A stretch of DNA of 64,000 nucleotides from an uncultured Verrucomicrobiota bacterium (GTDB taxonomy: Bacteria; Verrucomicrobiota; Kiritimatiellia; CAIVKH01). Of this stretch, positions 25,081 to 33,774 are shown in pieces. The DNA is taken from contig CALKUH010000039.1 in the NCBI GenBank assembly GCA_937996795.1, positions 62,001 to 126,000 on the forward strand, read 5' to 3'. The notes beneath the pieces are model-generated. The model saw only the letters and a program-made list of their open reading frames with translations. It did not search any database and was not told the DNA's origin. Within the stretch, counting starts at the first letter, position 1; every line of letters begins with the position of its first letter. A program made the translations under genes and the position numbers.

Positions 25081-26582
25081 ACCGTCGCCGCTCCCGGATG
25101 CGGCGCATCCGCCAGCACCCATGTGTCCTTGCTGCCGCCGCCCTGCGAGGAGTTGACGACCAGCGATCCCTTGCGCAGCGCGACGCGCGTGAGGCCGCCG
25201 GGCAGCACGAAGATATCCTTGCCGTAGAGAATGTAGGGGCGCAGGTCCACATGGCGGCCCTCGAGTTGGCCTTCGACGATGACCGGCGCGCGGGAGAGGC
25301 CGAGCGTGGGCTGGGCGATGAAGTTGCGCGGGTTCGCCTTGATCTTTTCCGCGAACGCCGCGCACTCCGCCGCGGAGGCGGCCGGGCCGACGAGCATCCC
25401 GTAGCCGCCGCTTTCATTCACGGGTTTGACGACCATTTCGCCGAGGTGCGCCAGCACGTGGGCGAGGTCCTTTTCGCGCGAGCAGAGGTGGGTCGGCACG
25501 TTCGGAAGGATCGTGTCCTCGCCGAGGTAGAAACGGATCATGTCCGGCACGTAGGCGTAGACCGCCTTGTCGTCCGCGATGCCGTTGCCGGGCGCGTTTG
25601 CCAGCGCCACGCGGCCTTCGCGGTAGACCTGCATCAGACCGGGCACGCCGAGCATGGAGTCCGGACGGAAGACGTCGGGGTCCAGGAAGTCGTCGTCCAC
25701 CCGCCGGTAAATCACATCGACCCGCTCGAATCCGCCGGTGGTGCGCATGTGCACGTGGCCGTCGAATACGACCAGGTCGCGCCCCTCGACGAGTTCGACG
25801 CCCATCTGCTGCGCGAGGAAGGAGTGTTCGAAGTAGGCCGAGTTATACATGCCCGGAGTCAGGATGACCGCCTGCGGGTTCTTGATGCCCGGCGGCGCGA
25901 GATGCAGCAGGGTGTCGAGCAGTCGGCCGGGATAGTCGCCGACGGAGCGGATCGGTGTGTTCTGGAAGAGCGAGGGGAACGTGCTCTTCATGATGCGCCG
26001 GTTCTCGATCACATAGGAGACGCCCGACGGGCAGCGCAGGTTGTCCTCCAGCACGTAGAGCGTCCCGTCGCGGTCGCGCACGAGATCCGTGCCGGTGATG
26101 TGGCACCAGATGCCGTGCGGCGGGTTCAGGCCGACGCACGCCGCGCGGAACGATTTCGCGCCGAGGATCAGTTCATGCGGGATCACGCCCTCCTTCAGGA
26201 TGCGCTGCTCGTGGTAGATGTCGTCGATAAAGAGGTTCAGCGCGTGGATGCGCTGTTTGAGGCCTTTCTCCACCTGCCGCCACTCCGCGGCGTCGATGAT
26301 GCGCGGGATGATGTCGAACGGGAAAATTTTCTCGGTCCCCTGCGCATCGGAGTAGACCTGAAACGTGATGCCGAGATGCAGCAGCGCCCGCTCCGCCGCG
26401 CGCTGCCGACCGAGCAGTTCGCCGTAGGTCAGCCGCTCCAGACGCTCGACCAGCGGACGCGCCGCCGCGCGCGGCGCCCCGTCCTCGCCGATCAGCTCGT
26501 CGAAGAATCCATCCTGCGCATACTGCGTGAATCCGATGACCCCGCTCTCGGGTGTCAGAAAAGCTGTTGGATTGGCGATCAT
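25074..26582 (-). CDS. circularly permuted ATP-grasp enzyme (DUF404/DUF407)
   Basis: 502 residues. Motifs of the family are HELILGAKSFRAACVGLNPP, TGTDLVRDRDGTLYVLEDNL with the metal-binding acidic residues, RCPSGVSYVIENR, NAPGNGIADDKAVYAYVPDM, VVKPVNESGGYGMLVG (nucleotide-binding loop) and NSSQGGGSKDTWVL. It should ligate an amine to a carboxylate using ATP. The usual extra partners (transglutaminase-like and NTN-hydrolase proteins) are not next to it here. Divergent from the CorA-like gene across a 261-bp AT-rich region. Confidence 0.93.
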   Translation of the reverse strand: MIANPTAFLTPESGVIGFTQYAQDGFFDELIGEDGAPRAAARPLVERLERLTYGELLGRQRAAERALLHLGITFQVYSDAQGTEKIFPFDIIPRIIDAAEWRQVEKGLKQRIHALNLFIDDIYHEQRILKEGVIPHELILGAKSFRAACVGLNPPHGIWCHITGTDLVRDRDGTLYVLEDNLRCPSGVSYVIENRRIMKSTFPSLFQNTPIRSVGDYPGRLLDTLLHLAPPGIKNPQAVILTPGMYNSAYFEHSFLAQQMGVELVEGRDLVVFDGHVHMRTTGGFERVDVIYRRVDDDFLDPDVFRPDSMLGVPGLMQVYREGRVALANAPGNGIADDKAVYAYVPDMIRFYLGEDTILPNVPTHLCSREKDLAHVLAHLGEMVVKPVNESGGYGMLVGPAASAAECAAFAEKIKANPRNFIAQPTLGLSRAPVIVEGQLEGRHVDLRPYILYGKDIFVLPGGLTRVALRKGSLVVNSSQGGGSKDTWVLADAPHPGAATVC

Positions 26583-26843
26583 AACGCTCCTATGCTTGCA
26601 TCAAGCATGCCAATGCTTGTGATGTCGATTCGACCTTTCGTAATGCTTTGCACATAAACTGGTTGCTTCGCTCGTCTTTCGTCGTATCGCTGTCCTTGGC
26701 CAAAAATATAGTACAATTATGTTTACGCAATAAGTGATAAATACGTAAATGTATTGTTTGGTGGCGACCGACAGGGTGCGGGGTGAGTGTTCGCTTGACG
26801 CTGGCGGGCGTGGGGAAGTTAATGCGCCACGCCGGGAGAGCTG
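26583..26843. promoter_or_regulatory. AT-rich divergent promoter region
   Basis: This 261-bp gap between divergent genes is markedly more AT-rich than its surroundings. It contains a perfect inverted repeat CAAGCAT-GCCA-ATGCTTG (26602-26619) near the ATP-grasp start and TTTACG...CGTAAA arms (about 26720-26746) nearer the CorA side, with TATAGTACAATTATG offering -10-like elements. It is a likely two-way promoter with operators. No gene was found in it. Confidence 0.5.
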
Positions 26844-27824
26844 ATGATTAACGTCATTCAATTCGATTTCGATCGCAAGGTGGAGCGCGCCATTCGGTTG
26901 GACGATTTGCCGGGGGCGCTGGCACAAGGCCTGTTCTGCTGGGTGGACATCAATTGCGGGGCATGTGCGGAGCGGGAGCAGCAGTGCAAGCGGTGCGCGG
27001 AGTGTCTGGTCATGCTCGGGGTGAATGAAATCGCCCGCGGCGAGGTGCTGGGCCCCGATCGCGAGGGCCGGTATGATGTGTATGAGGACTGCCTGCACTT
27101 CGCGGTGACGGAGGCGCGGCTTCGCGAGGGCCGGCTGCAGACCGCACACGTGGATGTGGTGCTGGGCGAGCGGTTCCTGGTCACCTTTCGCCGGCGGGAC
27201 GCGGAGCTGATCTCGCAGATGAAACGCGTGTACCGCGAGGATTTCCTGAAATTCGCGCGAAGCCCGGGATTCCTGCTGTACGAGATTGCGGACCACCTGA
27301 CGGAATCCTACCGGCGTGCGCTGCACGACTTTTCCACCGCGGTCGAGCAGGTCCAGCTCAAGCTGTTCGGCGAAATCGACGACACGATCTTTCGCGAGGT
27401 GTCCACGCTGACGCAGGACATCCTCGGCTTGCGCAAGGTCATCATGGCCTCGCGTGAATTGATGCACGAGCTCGCCTCCCGTCGCTCGCTGTTTGTCAGC
27501 GAGACCACGCAGCCGTTCCTGGAGAACATGGCCGGCACGCTCGAACGTCTCAGTGCCGACCTCACGACCGAGCGCGAGGTGCTCAACGAGACGCTCAACC
27601 TCTACATGGGCATGGTGAGCCACCGCACGAACAAGGTGGTCAACCGTCTCACGGTGATCAGCGTGATCTTCCTGCCGCTCAGCTTCATTTGCGGCGTGTA
27701 TGGCGTGAACCTGCAGGGGGTGCCGGAATTTGGCTGGAAGAATGGATACCTGTATTTCTGGATCCTGTGCGGCGTGATCGCCGTGGGGCTGTTGATCTTC
27801 ATGCGGCGGAGGAAGTGGCTGTGA
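26844..27824 (+). CDS. CorA-like divalent cation transporter with GVN motif and N-terminal Cys cluster
   Basis: 326 residues. The cytosolic domain ends in long helices (FLLYEIADHLTESYRRALHD, TLTQDILGLRKVIMASRELM). Two C-terminal helices follow: RLTVISVIFLPLSFICGVYG and GYLYFWILCGVIAVGLLIFM, with the pore-entry motif YGVN where classical CorA has YGMN. Near the N-terminus CGACAEREQQCKRCAEC (about 38-54) places five Cys close together, unusual for CorA, and could bind a soft metal. Family members carry Mg2+, Co2+ or Zn2+; the variant motif makes the ion uncertain. Its stop overlaps the K+ channel start. Confidence 0.88.
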   Translation: MINVIQFDFDRKVERAIRLDDLPGALAQGLFCWVDINCGACAEREQQCKRCAECLVMLGVNEIARGEVLGPDREGRYDVYEDCLHFAVTEARLREGRLQTAHVDVVLGERFLVTFRRRDAELISQMKRVYREDFLKFARSPGFLLYEIADHLTESYRRALHDFSTAVEQVQLKLFGEIDDTIFREVSTLTQDILGLRKVIMASRELMHELASRRSLFVSETTQPFLENMAGTLERLSADLTTEREVLNETLNLYMGMVSHRTNKVVNRLTVISVIFLPLSFICGVYGVNLQGVPEFGWKNGYLYFWILCGVIAVGLLIFMRRRKWL

Positions 27825-28633
27825 GCGCGCGCAACGCGACCTGGCAAACGCTGGAACCATCACTCGACACCACGGGGCGCGGGCGCGGCCTTCAGGTGTT
27901 CCTGCTCGCGCTGATTGTCTTCAACGTGCTGGCGGTGATCCTGGAGTCGGTGGAGGCGCTTGCGACGCGTCATGCGCGCCTGTTCCAATGGTTCGAATGG
28001 TTCTCGGTGGCGGTCTTCACCGCGGAATATCTCGCGCGCCTCTGGGCCTGTACCGCCGATCCCCGCTACGCGCATCCCGTGTGGGGCCGCCTGCGCTACA
28101 TCGTCTCGCCCATGGCGCTGATCGACCTCGCGGCGATTCTCCCGACGTATCTCATTTTCCTCAACACGGATCTCCGCGTGATGCGCGCCCTCCGTCTTTT
28201 CCGGCTGGCCCGCCTCGCGAAAATCGGGCGCTACACGGAGGCGGCCGTGGTGCTCGTGCGTGTTATGCGCGCCAAGCGCGAGGAACTCATCGTCACGCTT
28301 TCGCTCGTCGCGATCCTCGGCGTCCTGTTCGCCAGCCTCGCCTACTATGCGGAGCACGACGCGCAGCCGGACAAATTCCCCGACATCCCGCACGCGATGT
28401 GGTGGGCGTTCGTCACGATCACCACCGTCGGCTACGGCGACATCGCGCCCGTTACGCCCGTTGGGAAGGTGATCGGCGTCTGCACCGCCGTGCTGGGCAT
28501 CCTGATGATCGCGCTGCCCACCGGCGTGCTCGGCGCGGCCTTCGTCGAGGAGCTGAACCGGCGCGGCAAGCCGGCGCCCAAATGCCCGCACTGCGGGAAA
28601 GCGGTGGATGGGGGGGCGAGCGGTAACCAGTGA
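27821..28633 (+). CDS. voltage-gated-type potassium channel
   Basis: 270 residues from a GTG at 27821 overlapping the CorA-like stop (GTGA). The frame is open further upstream but that part is antisense-like to corA. Six helices: LQVFLLALIVFNVLAVILES (S1), WFEWFSVAVFTAEYLARLW (S2), ALIDLAAILPTYLIFL (S3), S4 with regularly spaced Arg/Lys (DLRVMRALRLFRLARLAKIG), S5, a pore helix with selectivity filter TITTVGYGD, and S6. The tail carries a CPHCGK pair. Coupled translation with a divalent cation transporter suggests joint control of membrane ion balance. Confidence 0.93.
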   Translation: MSARNATWQTLEPSLDTTGRGRGLQVFLLALIVFNVLAVILESVEALATRHARLFQWFEWFSVAVFTAEYLARLWACTADPRYAHPVWGRLRYIVSPMALIDLAAILPTYLIFLNTDLRVMRALRLFRLARLAKIGRYTEAAVVLVRVMRAKREELIVTLSLVAILGVLFASLAYYAEHDAQPDKFPDIPHAMWWAFVTITTVGYGDIAPVTPVGKVIGVCTAVLGILMIALPTGVLGAAFVEELNRRGKPAPKCPHCGKAVDGGASGNQ

Positions 28634-28680
28634 CCAGTGTTCAGTGACCGGTCACTGATTACCGGTCACCGGTCACTTCC
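28622..28680. repeat. tandem degenerate GGTCAC-type repeats at a convergent junction
   Basis: Units such as ACCAGTGACCAGTG, ACCGGTCACTG and ACCGGTCACCGGTCAC follow one another from the last codons of the channel gene into the end of the PHP gene. They are partly self-complementary and could act as a two-way terminator. Similar units occur at 30511-30556. Confidence 0.6.
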
Positions 28681-29506
28681 TGCTCCCGCAGTCGGGCAGG
28701 GGGACCTCGGTGAAGCGGCGGCGGGCGTAATGGCGGGAGGTGGTGTAGCCGGCTTCGCGGGCCATGTGCAGTGCGACGTCGAAGCCGTCGCCGACGCGCT
28801 CGGGTCTGTGCGCGTCGGAGCCGAAGACCAACCCCACGCCGCACGAGCAGGCCCAGCGCAGCATGGCGGGGCCGGGATAGCATTCGCGCGGCGCGTGGTG
28901 GAGGCCGGAGGTGTTGATTTCAATGGCCATGCCCGCGGCGGCGATCCGATCGAGCGCGGGCAGGGCGAGCTCGCGCAACTGCGTCTCGGGCAGCGGATGA
29001 CCAAACCGCTTGGGCAGGTCGAGGTGGGCGACGATGTCGTAGAGGCGGGTGTCGGCGAGTTCGGCGATGCGCTCGAAGTAGAGGCCCCAGATCAGCGCCG
29101 GGTCGCGCGCCTCGGAGAGAGACCGGGGCTCGGAGGGTGCGCCGAAGTAATTGATGAAGTGGACGGAGCCGAGAACGACGTCGAACGGGTGGCGCTCGAG
29201 GTGCGGGGCGAGGAAGCGCTCGCAGCCGCGGTAGTAGTCGGCCTCGACGCCGAGCAGGACCGGCAGCGCGGCGTCGCGTTGCGCGTCGGCGACGAGGGCG
29301 AGGTAGTCGGGAAACTGGGCGAGCTCCATCCGGTGTTCCTGCCCGTAGCGGTCGTCGGTGGGGCAGTGATCGGTGGCGGCGATGTGCGGGACGCGCGCGG
29401 ATTCCGCCGAACGCGCGTAGTCGAGCGGCACGCCGGCGGCGTGTTTGCAGAGGTGGTTGTGGGTGTGGTAGTCGGGCGGCAGGGACTGGGCGCTTGCGGC
29501 GGACAT
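28673..29506 (-). CDS. histidinol-phosphatase-like PHP-domain phosphoesterase (HisJ family)
   Basis: 277 residues from ATG 29506. PHP motifs: DYHTHNHLCKHA, ATDHCPTDD, GVEADYYRG, VLGSVHFINYFG, DIVAHLDLPKRFG, EINTSGLHH and FGSDAHRPERVGDGF. These provide the trinuclear metal site. HisJ-type enzymes remove phosphate from L-histidinol phosphate in histidine synthesis. No other his genes are near. The end lies in the GGTCAC-type repeat; the start diverges from a quinone reductase gene 54 bp away. Confidence 0.9.
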   Translation of the reverse strand: MSAASAQSLPPDYHTHNHLCKHAAGVPLDYARSAESARVPHIAATDHCPTDDRYGQEHRMELAQFPDYLALVADAQRDAALPVLLGVEADYYRGCERFLAPHLERHPFDVVLGSVHFINYFGAPSEPRSLSEARDPALIWGLYFERIAELADTRLYDIVAHLDLPKRFGHPLPETQLRELALPALDRIAAAGMAIEINTSGLHHAPRECYPGPAMLRWACSCGVGLVFGSDAHRPERVGDGFDVALHMAREAGYTTSRHYARRRFTEVPLPDCGSRK

Positions 29507-29560
29507 GGCATCACCGTACGTTGGCACGCGGCAGGCTGTCAAAAGGAGAAGGCATCCCAC

Positions 29561-30508
29561 ATGAAGGCGATCGCGATTGATCAATTCGGGCCCGTGGAGG
29601 AGCTGACCTACCGGGACCTGCCGGATCCGGTTCCCGGGAAGGGCGAGGTGCTGATCCGCGTGCGCGCCGCGGGAGTGAATCCGGTGGACCGCAAGGTGCG
29701 GGACGGCCTGTTGCGCGCGCGGGTGCCGCACCAGTTTCCCGTGATTCCCGGATTCGATGTGGCGGGCGATGTCGTGGCGCTCGGGCCCGGCTGCCGCCGC
29801 TTCAAGGTGGGGGACGCCGTGTTCGCCTACGCGCGGAAGCCGGTGGTGAAAGACGGGTGTTACGCGGAGCTGGTGACGCACACGGAAAAACACACGGTGA
29901 TGAAGCCCGCGAACCTCTCCTATGAGGAGGCGGCGTCCATCCCGCTCGCCGCCGTGACGGCGTGGCAATCCCTCTTCGATGTGGGCGAGCTGCGGCGCGG
30001 ACAGACCGTGCTGATCCAGGCAGGCGCGGGCGGCGTGGGCGGCTTCGCCGTTCAACTCGCGCGCTGGAAGGGGGCGCGCGTGATCGCCACTGCGGGCGCC
30101 GCGAATCAGGAATATGTGCGCGGGCTCGGCGCGCATGAGGTGATCGACTACACCGCGTCGGATTTTGTTTCAGAGGTGCGTCGCCGATACCCGGAAGGCG
30201 TGGATCTCGCACTGGACGCCGTCGGGGGCGAGGTCCAGGAGCGCAGCGCGCGCGCGGTAAAAGCGGGCGGCATCCTGGTTTCCCTGCTGGCCTACACGCG
30301 CGAGGCCGAGTTGCGGGCGCTGGGCATCCAGACACGTTACTGGTTTGCGCAGCCCAATGGGCGGCATTTGGAGCGAATTCGAGCGCTGGCGGAACGCGGC
30401 GTGCTCAAGACGCATGTGTCCGCGGTGCTGCCGCTCCGCGAGGCCGCCGAGGCTCAACGCCGCATCGTCACCGGCCACACCCGGGGGAAGATTGTGCTGG
30501 TGCCCTGA
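29561..30508 (+). CDS. NADPH:quinone reductase-like MDR-family oxidoreductase
   Basis: 315 residues from ATG 29561 behind AAAAGGAGAA. It has the MDR layout: an N-terminal GroES-like fold (GPVEELTYRDLPDPVPGKGE, VRAAGVNPVDRKVRDG) and a Rossmann domain with TVLIQAGAGGVGGFAVQLAR and ARVIATAGAANQEYVRGLGA. It ends ETQRRIVTGHTRGK-like (AQRRIVTGHTRGKIVLVP). It lacks the structural-zinc Cys set, so it is the zinc-free quinone/enone reductase type. The natural substrate is unknown. Confidence 0.92.
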   Translation: MKAIAIDQFGPVEELTYRDLPDPVPGKGEVLIRVRAAGVNPVDRKVRDGLLRARVPHQFPVIPGFDVAGDVVALGPGCRRFKVGDAVFAYARKPVVKDGCYAELVTHTEKHTVMKPANLSYEEAASIPLAAVTAWQSLFDVGELRRGQTVLIQAGAGGVGGFAVQLARWKGARVIATAGAANQEYVRGLGAHEVIDYTASDFVSEVRRRYPEGVDLALDAVGGEVQERSARAVKAGGILVSLLAYTREAELRALGIQTRYWFAQPNGRHLERIRALAERGVLKTHVSAVLPLREAAEAQRRIVTGHTRGKIVLVP

Positions 30509-30510
30509 CC

Positions 30511-30556
30511 GGTGATCCGTGTTGCCGACCACCGTTTACTGGTCACCGGACACGGA
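30511..30556. terminator. inverted repeat between convergent genes
   Basis: GTGATCCGTGT (from about 30514) can pair with ACACGGATTAC (ending about 30559) with one mismatch, around TGGTCACCGG-type repeat units. It lies between the ends of the quinone reductase and phoU genes, so a two-way terminator is likely. No clear T-run. Confidence 0.45.
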
Positions 30557-31240
30557 TTACGTCTTCCCCTGCTGGGCGCGCAGGAAGCGGGAGCGGTGGC
30601 GGACGATGTCGCCTTCGATCATGTAGATCACGTCCTTGGCGATGTTCGTCGCGTGGTCGGCGATGCGCTCGAGAGTGCGTGAGACGGAGGTCAGGGCGAG
30701 CAGGCTCTGCAGTTGCGAGGCGTCGCGCTGGATTTCCTCCTCGACGGCGTTGAGCAGGTCGCGGTTTCGCTTGTCGGCTTCGTCGTCTGCGAGCCAGATT
30801 TCGCGCGCGAGTTTGGCATCCAGGTTGATCAGCGCGTCGAGGCTGCGGCTCACCATCGACAACGCCGTGTCGGCGAGCTGCTGGACCTGGAAGTCGCGCG
30901 CGAGCGGCGGGCGCTGGGCGAGGGTGATGGCGCGTTCGCCGATGTTGACGGCAAGGTCCCCGATGCGTTCGAGGTCATGGTTGATCTTGAGCATCGCCAC
31001 GATGAAGCGCAGGTCGTGCGCGACGGGCTGGTAAAGGGCGAGGATCTTGAGGCATTCCTCCTCGACAGCGACTTCCTGGCGATCGATATCGAGGTCGCCC
31101 TCGATGACTTTCCGCGCCAGCGGTTCGTCGCGCTCCAGCACCGCTTTAACGCCGAGCCGGAGGTTGTCCTCCACCATGGCCGCGAGGGTGAGGCTTAGCT
31201 TCTTCAGGTTGTCGAGTTCGCGCATGAAGTGTACGGCCAT
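30557..31240 (-). CDS. phoU: phosphate transport regulator PhoU
   Basis: 227 residues from ATG 31240. Two PhoU helical repeats: MVEDNLRLGVKAVLERDEPL, EEECLKILALYQPVAHDLRF and INHDLERIGDLAVNIGERAI, then the second copy with SLLALTSVSRTLERIADHAT and NIAKDVIYMIEGD. PhoU links the Pst transporter to the PhoR/PhoB sensor system and keeps the regulon off when phosphate is plentiful. Last gene of the Pho module, 89 bp after pstB with a repeat between. Confidence 0.95.
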   Translation of the reverse strand: MAVHFMRELDNLKKLSLTLAAMVEDNLRLGVKAVLERDEPLARKVIEGDLDIDRQEVAVEEECLKILALYQPVAHDLRFIVAMLKINHDLERIGDLAVNIGERAITLAQRPPLARDFQVQQLADTALSMVSRSLDALINLDAKLAREIWLADDEADKRNRDLLNAVEEEIQRDASQLQSLLALTSVSRTLERIADHATNIAKDVIYMIEGDIVRHRSRFLRAQQGKT

Positions 31241-31249
31241 GGTCTGTCT

Positions 31250-31325
31250 CCTAAATCGTCGTCGTTTCCGTCGTCGTCCTCGAAGAATACCGTGAGGACG
31301 AGGAGGAGGACGAGGACGTGTACGA
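31250..31325. repeat. purine/pyrimidine-biased CGTC/GAGGAC repeat tract
   Basis: Between pstB and phoU the plus strand has CGTCGTCGTTTCCGTCGTCG followed by a GAGGACGAGGAGGAGGACGA-like tract. The two halves are mutually complementary in part (CGTCCTCG versus CGAGGACG) and could form a long hairpin in the pst transcript, setting phoU apart from pstB. Confidence 0.6.
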
Positions 31326-31329
31326 ATGT

Positions 31330-32115
31330 TTATCCGAAACGTCCGGTGATGTAATCCTGGGTTTGCTGGCTGGCGGGCTTGGTAAAGAGTTGCTGGGTGG
31401 CGCCGAACTCGATCAGCTTTCCTTCGTAGAAAAAGGCCGTCCAGTCCGACACGCGCGCGGCCTGCTGCATGTTGTGGGTGACGATGACGATGGTGAATTC
31501 CTGGCGCAACTCGGCGATCAAGTCCTCGACGCGCGAGGTGGCGCGCGGGTCGAGCGCGGAGCACGGTTCGTCCATCAGGATCACTTCGGGATTCACGGCG
31601 ATGCTGCGCGCGATGCAGAGGCGCTGCATCTGGCCGCCGGAGAGCTGGAGCGCGGAGCTGTGGAGGCGGTCCTTGACCTCCTCCCACAGGGCAGCCTTGC
31701 GCAGGCAGCGCTCGACGGTTTCGTCGAGCACGGAGCGGTTGTTCACGCCGGCGATGCGCAGCCCGTAGATCACGTTCTCGTAGATCGATTTCGGGAACGG
31801 GTTGGATTTCTGGAAGACCATGCCGACGCGGCGGCGCAGCGCGATGACGTCGACGTGCGGCGAGTTCAGTTCCATGCCGTCGAGCAGGAGCGAGCCCTCC
31901 ATACGCGCGCCGTCGATCAGGTCGTTCATGCGATTGATGCAGCGCAGGAAGGTGGACTTGCCGCAACCCGAGGGCCCGATGAAGGCGGTGCACTGCCGGC
32001 GCGGGATGCGCATGTGGAGGTGGTGAAGGGCCTTGTTGGCGCCGTAGAAGAAGCTGATGTCGCGGACATCGATCACGATGTCTTCGGCGGGCGGGGCTTC
32101 GAGGGTGGAGGTCAT
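31330..32115 (-). CDS. pstB: phosphate ABC transporter ATP-binding protein PstB
   Basis: 261 residues. Walker A FIGPSGCGKSTFLRCINRMN, Q-loop VGMVFQKSNPFPKSIYENV, signature LSGGQMQRLCIARSIA, Walker B VILMDEPCSALDP and H-loop IVIVTHNMQQAARVSD are all intact. The KSIYENVIYGLRI segment is typical of PstB. It powers the PstSCAB phosphate importer. It starts 14 bp after pstA. Confidence 0.97.
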   Translation of the reverse strand: MTSTLEAPPAEDIVIDVRDISFFYGANKALHHLHMRIPRRQCTAFIGPSGCGKSTFLRCINRMNDLIDGARMEGSLLLDGMELNSPHVDVIALRRRVGMVFQKSNPFPKSIYENVIYGLRIAGVNNRSVLDETVERCLRKAALWEEVKDRLHSSALQLSGGQMQRLCIARSIAVNPEVILMDEPCSALDPRATSRVEDLIAELRQEFTIVIVTHNMQQAARVSDWTAFFYEGKLIEFGATQQLFTKPASQQTQDYITGRFG

Positions 32116-32129
32116 GGCGGGGCTCCTGG

Positions 32130-33770
32130 CTAAAAGGCTCCGGTGGCGTATTTACGGCGCAGGCGTTCGCGGATGACGATGGCGCCGAGATTCAACAGGA
32201 CGACGAGGGCGATGAGGAACAGGGTGGTGGCGAAAACCATGGGCCGCGCGGCGTCGGAGTCCGGCGACTGGAAGCCGAGGTCGTAGATGTGGAAGCCGAG
32301 GTGCATGAATTTTCGGTCGAGGTGGATGAAGGGGAAGAGGTCGTCGATCGGCAGGGAGGGCGCGAGTTTTACGACGCCCACGAGCATGAGCGGGGCGACT
32401 TCACCCGCGCCGCGCGCCATGGCGAGGACGAGGCCGGTCATGATGCCCGGCGCGGCGGCGGGCAGGACGACGCGGTAGATGGTCTGCCACTTTGACGCGC
32501 CGAGGGCAAGGGAGCCTTCGCGTGTGCCACGCGGCACGGCGGCGAGCGCCTCCTCGGTCGAGACGATGACGACGGGCACGGTCATCAGCGCGAGCGTGAG
32601 GGCGGCCCAGATGATGCCGCCGGTGCCGAAGGTCGGCGTGGGAAGCGACTTTGAGAAGAAGAGTTGATCAATGGTGCCGCCGGTGAAGTAGACGAAGAAG
32701 CCGAGTCCGAAAACGCCGAAGACGATGGAGGGCACGCCGGCGAGGTTGTTGACGGAGATGCGGACGGACCGGGTGAACCAGCCCTGCTTGGCGTATTCCC
32801 GCAGGTAGATCGCGGCGAGGATGCCGAAGGGCATGACGGCGATGCTCATCAGGAGGGTCATCACGAAGGTGCCGAAGATGGCGGGGAAGATGCCGCCCTC
32901 GGTGTTGGCCTCGCGCGGATCATCGGCGACGAATCCCTTGAGTCCGTGGAGGAAAAAGCCGACTTTTTCCGGGGTGGTCATGCGGTTGGGGAAGTGGAAG
33001 TGCACGATCTGGCCCAGCGGGATCGCGCGTTGCTCGCCGGTGAAGAGGGCGATCGAGAGGCTGCCCTTTTCGAGTTCCCCGCGGATGCGGAGCGCGTCGG
33101 CTGCGAGGACGTCGTATCGTTTCTGGAGTTCCGCCTGCTCCGCCCGGCCGTCGGGACTGGCGAGTTTATCGGGGTTCAGGCGCAACTGGGTCATTGCATG
33201 GTTGATCCGTCCGATGGCCTTTTTCTCCACCTGACGCAATTCGCCGCGCAGCGCGCGCACGCCGCGCAGGGCGTCATGCAGGGCCGGGGAGAACCCGGCG
33301 TCACCGGCGGCCACCGTGCGTCCGTCCGGAAGCGCCAGCGACAGCGGGCGGCCGACGGCGTGGCCGTACTCCATGCGTTCGACGACCATCGCGTCGGCGG
33401 GGTACTCCGTTTTCAGCGCGTCGTTGATCGCGACATAGCGAAAGCCCTGGCCATACACATCCTTGTTGCCGACCTGCAAATGCCATTCGCGCTCGACGGC
33501 CTTGCCCTCGGCCAGGGGCACCATGCGGTCGCGGGTCCGCGTGACGATGCCGCCGATGACCGTCTGGTCGCGCAGGACGGAGGCGCTGCCCGGTTTCAGA
33601 TGAAGTTCGAGGACCGGCTTCGGCCAGAAGACACTCAGTCCGTTCGCGACGATCAGCGCCAGCAGGGCCAGCACCATAAAGAGGCCGATGGCGAGGCCCA
33701 TCGAGGTGAGCCAGACCCCGGTCTCTCCGGCCGGTCGCGTGTCGCCGAATTTGTGGTGGGGCAGGTTCAT
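32130..33770 (-). CDS. pstA: phosphate ABC transporter permease PstA, long form
   Basis: 546 residues from ATG 33770, 4 bp after pstC. About twice the length of E. coli PstA because a ~250-residue periplasmic segment (~55-300) follows the first helix (MGLAIGLFMVLALLALIVAN). The permease core is intact: GGIFPAIFGTFVMTLLMSIA, FGILAAIYLREYAKQG, NNLAGVPSIVFGVFGLGFFV, the EAA-like loop LALGASKWQTIYRVVLPAAA and ARGAGEVAPLMLVG. Long PstA and PstC forms are also known in pseudomonads. Confidence 0.95.
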   Translation of the reverse strand: MNLPHHKFGDTRPAGETGVWLTSMGLAIGLFMVLALLALIVANGLSVFWPKPVLELHLKPGSASVLRDQTVIGGIVTRTRDRMVPLAEGKAVEREWHLQVGNKDVYGQGFRYVAINDALKTEYPADAMVVERMEYGHAVGRPLSLALPDGRTVAAGDAGFSPALHDALRGVRALRGELRQVEKKAIGRINHAMTQLRLNPDKLASPDGRAEQAELQKRYDVLAADALRIRGELEKGSLSIALFTGEQRAIPLGQIVHFHFPNRMTTPEKVGFFLHGLKGFVADDPREANTEGGIFPAIFGTFVMTLLMSIAVMPFGILAAIYLREYAKQGWFTRSVRISVNNLAGVPSIVFGVFGLGFFVYFTGGTIDQLFFSKSLPTPTFGTGGIIWAALTLALMTVPVVIVSTEEALAAVPRGTREGSLALGASKWQTIYRVVLPAAAPGIMTGLVLAMARGAGEVAPLMLVGVVKLAPSLPIDDLFPFIHLDRKFMHLGFHIYDLGFQSPDSDAARPMVFATTLFLIALVVLLNLGAIVIRERLRRKYATGAF

Positions 33771-33774
33771 GGCA

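Noticed and set aside
28622..28680. CRISPR array candidate
   Set aside because: Repeat units are under 12 bp and contiguous, with no spacers or cas genes.
28637..29560. Long in-frame extension upstream of the quinone reductase
   Set aside because: It is antisense to the PHP phosphatase and adds no family similarity; the ATG at 29561 has a good ribosome binding site.
31250..31325. CRISPR-like short repeats between pstB and phoU
   Set aside because: Units are only 3-6 bp, degenerate and without spacers; a simple-sequence tract.
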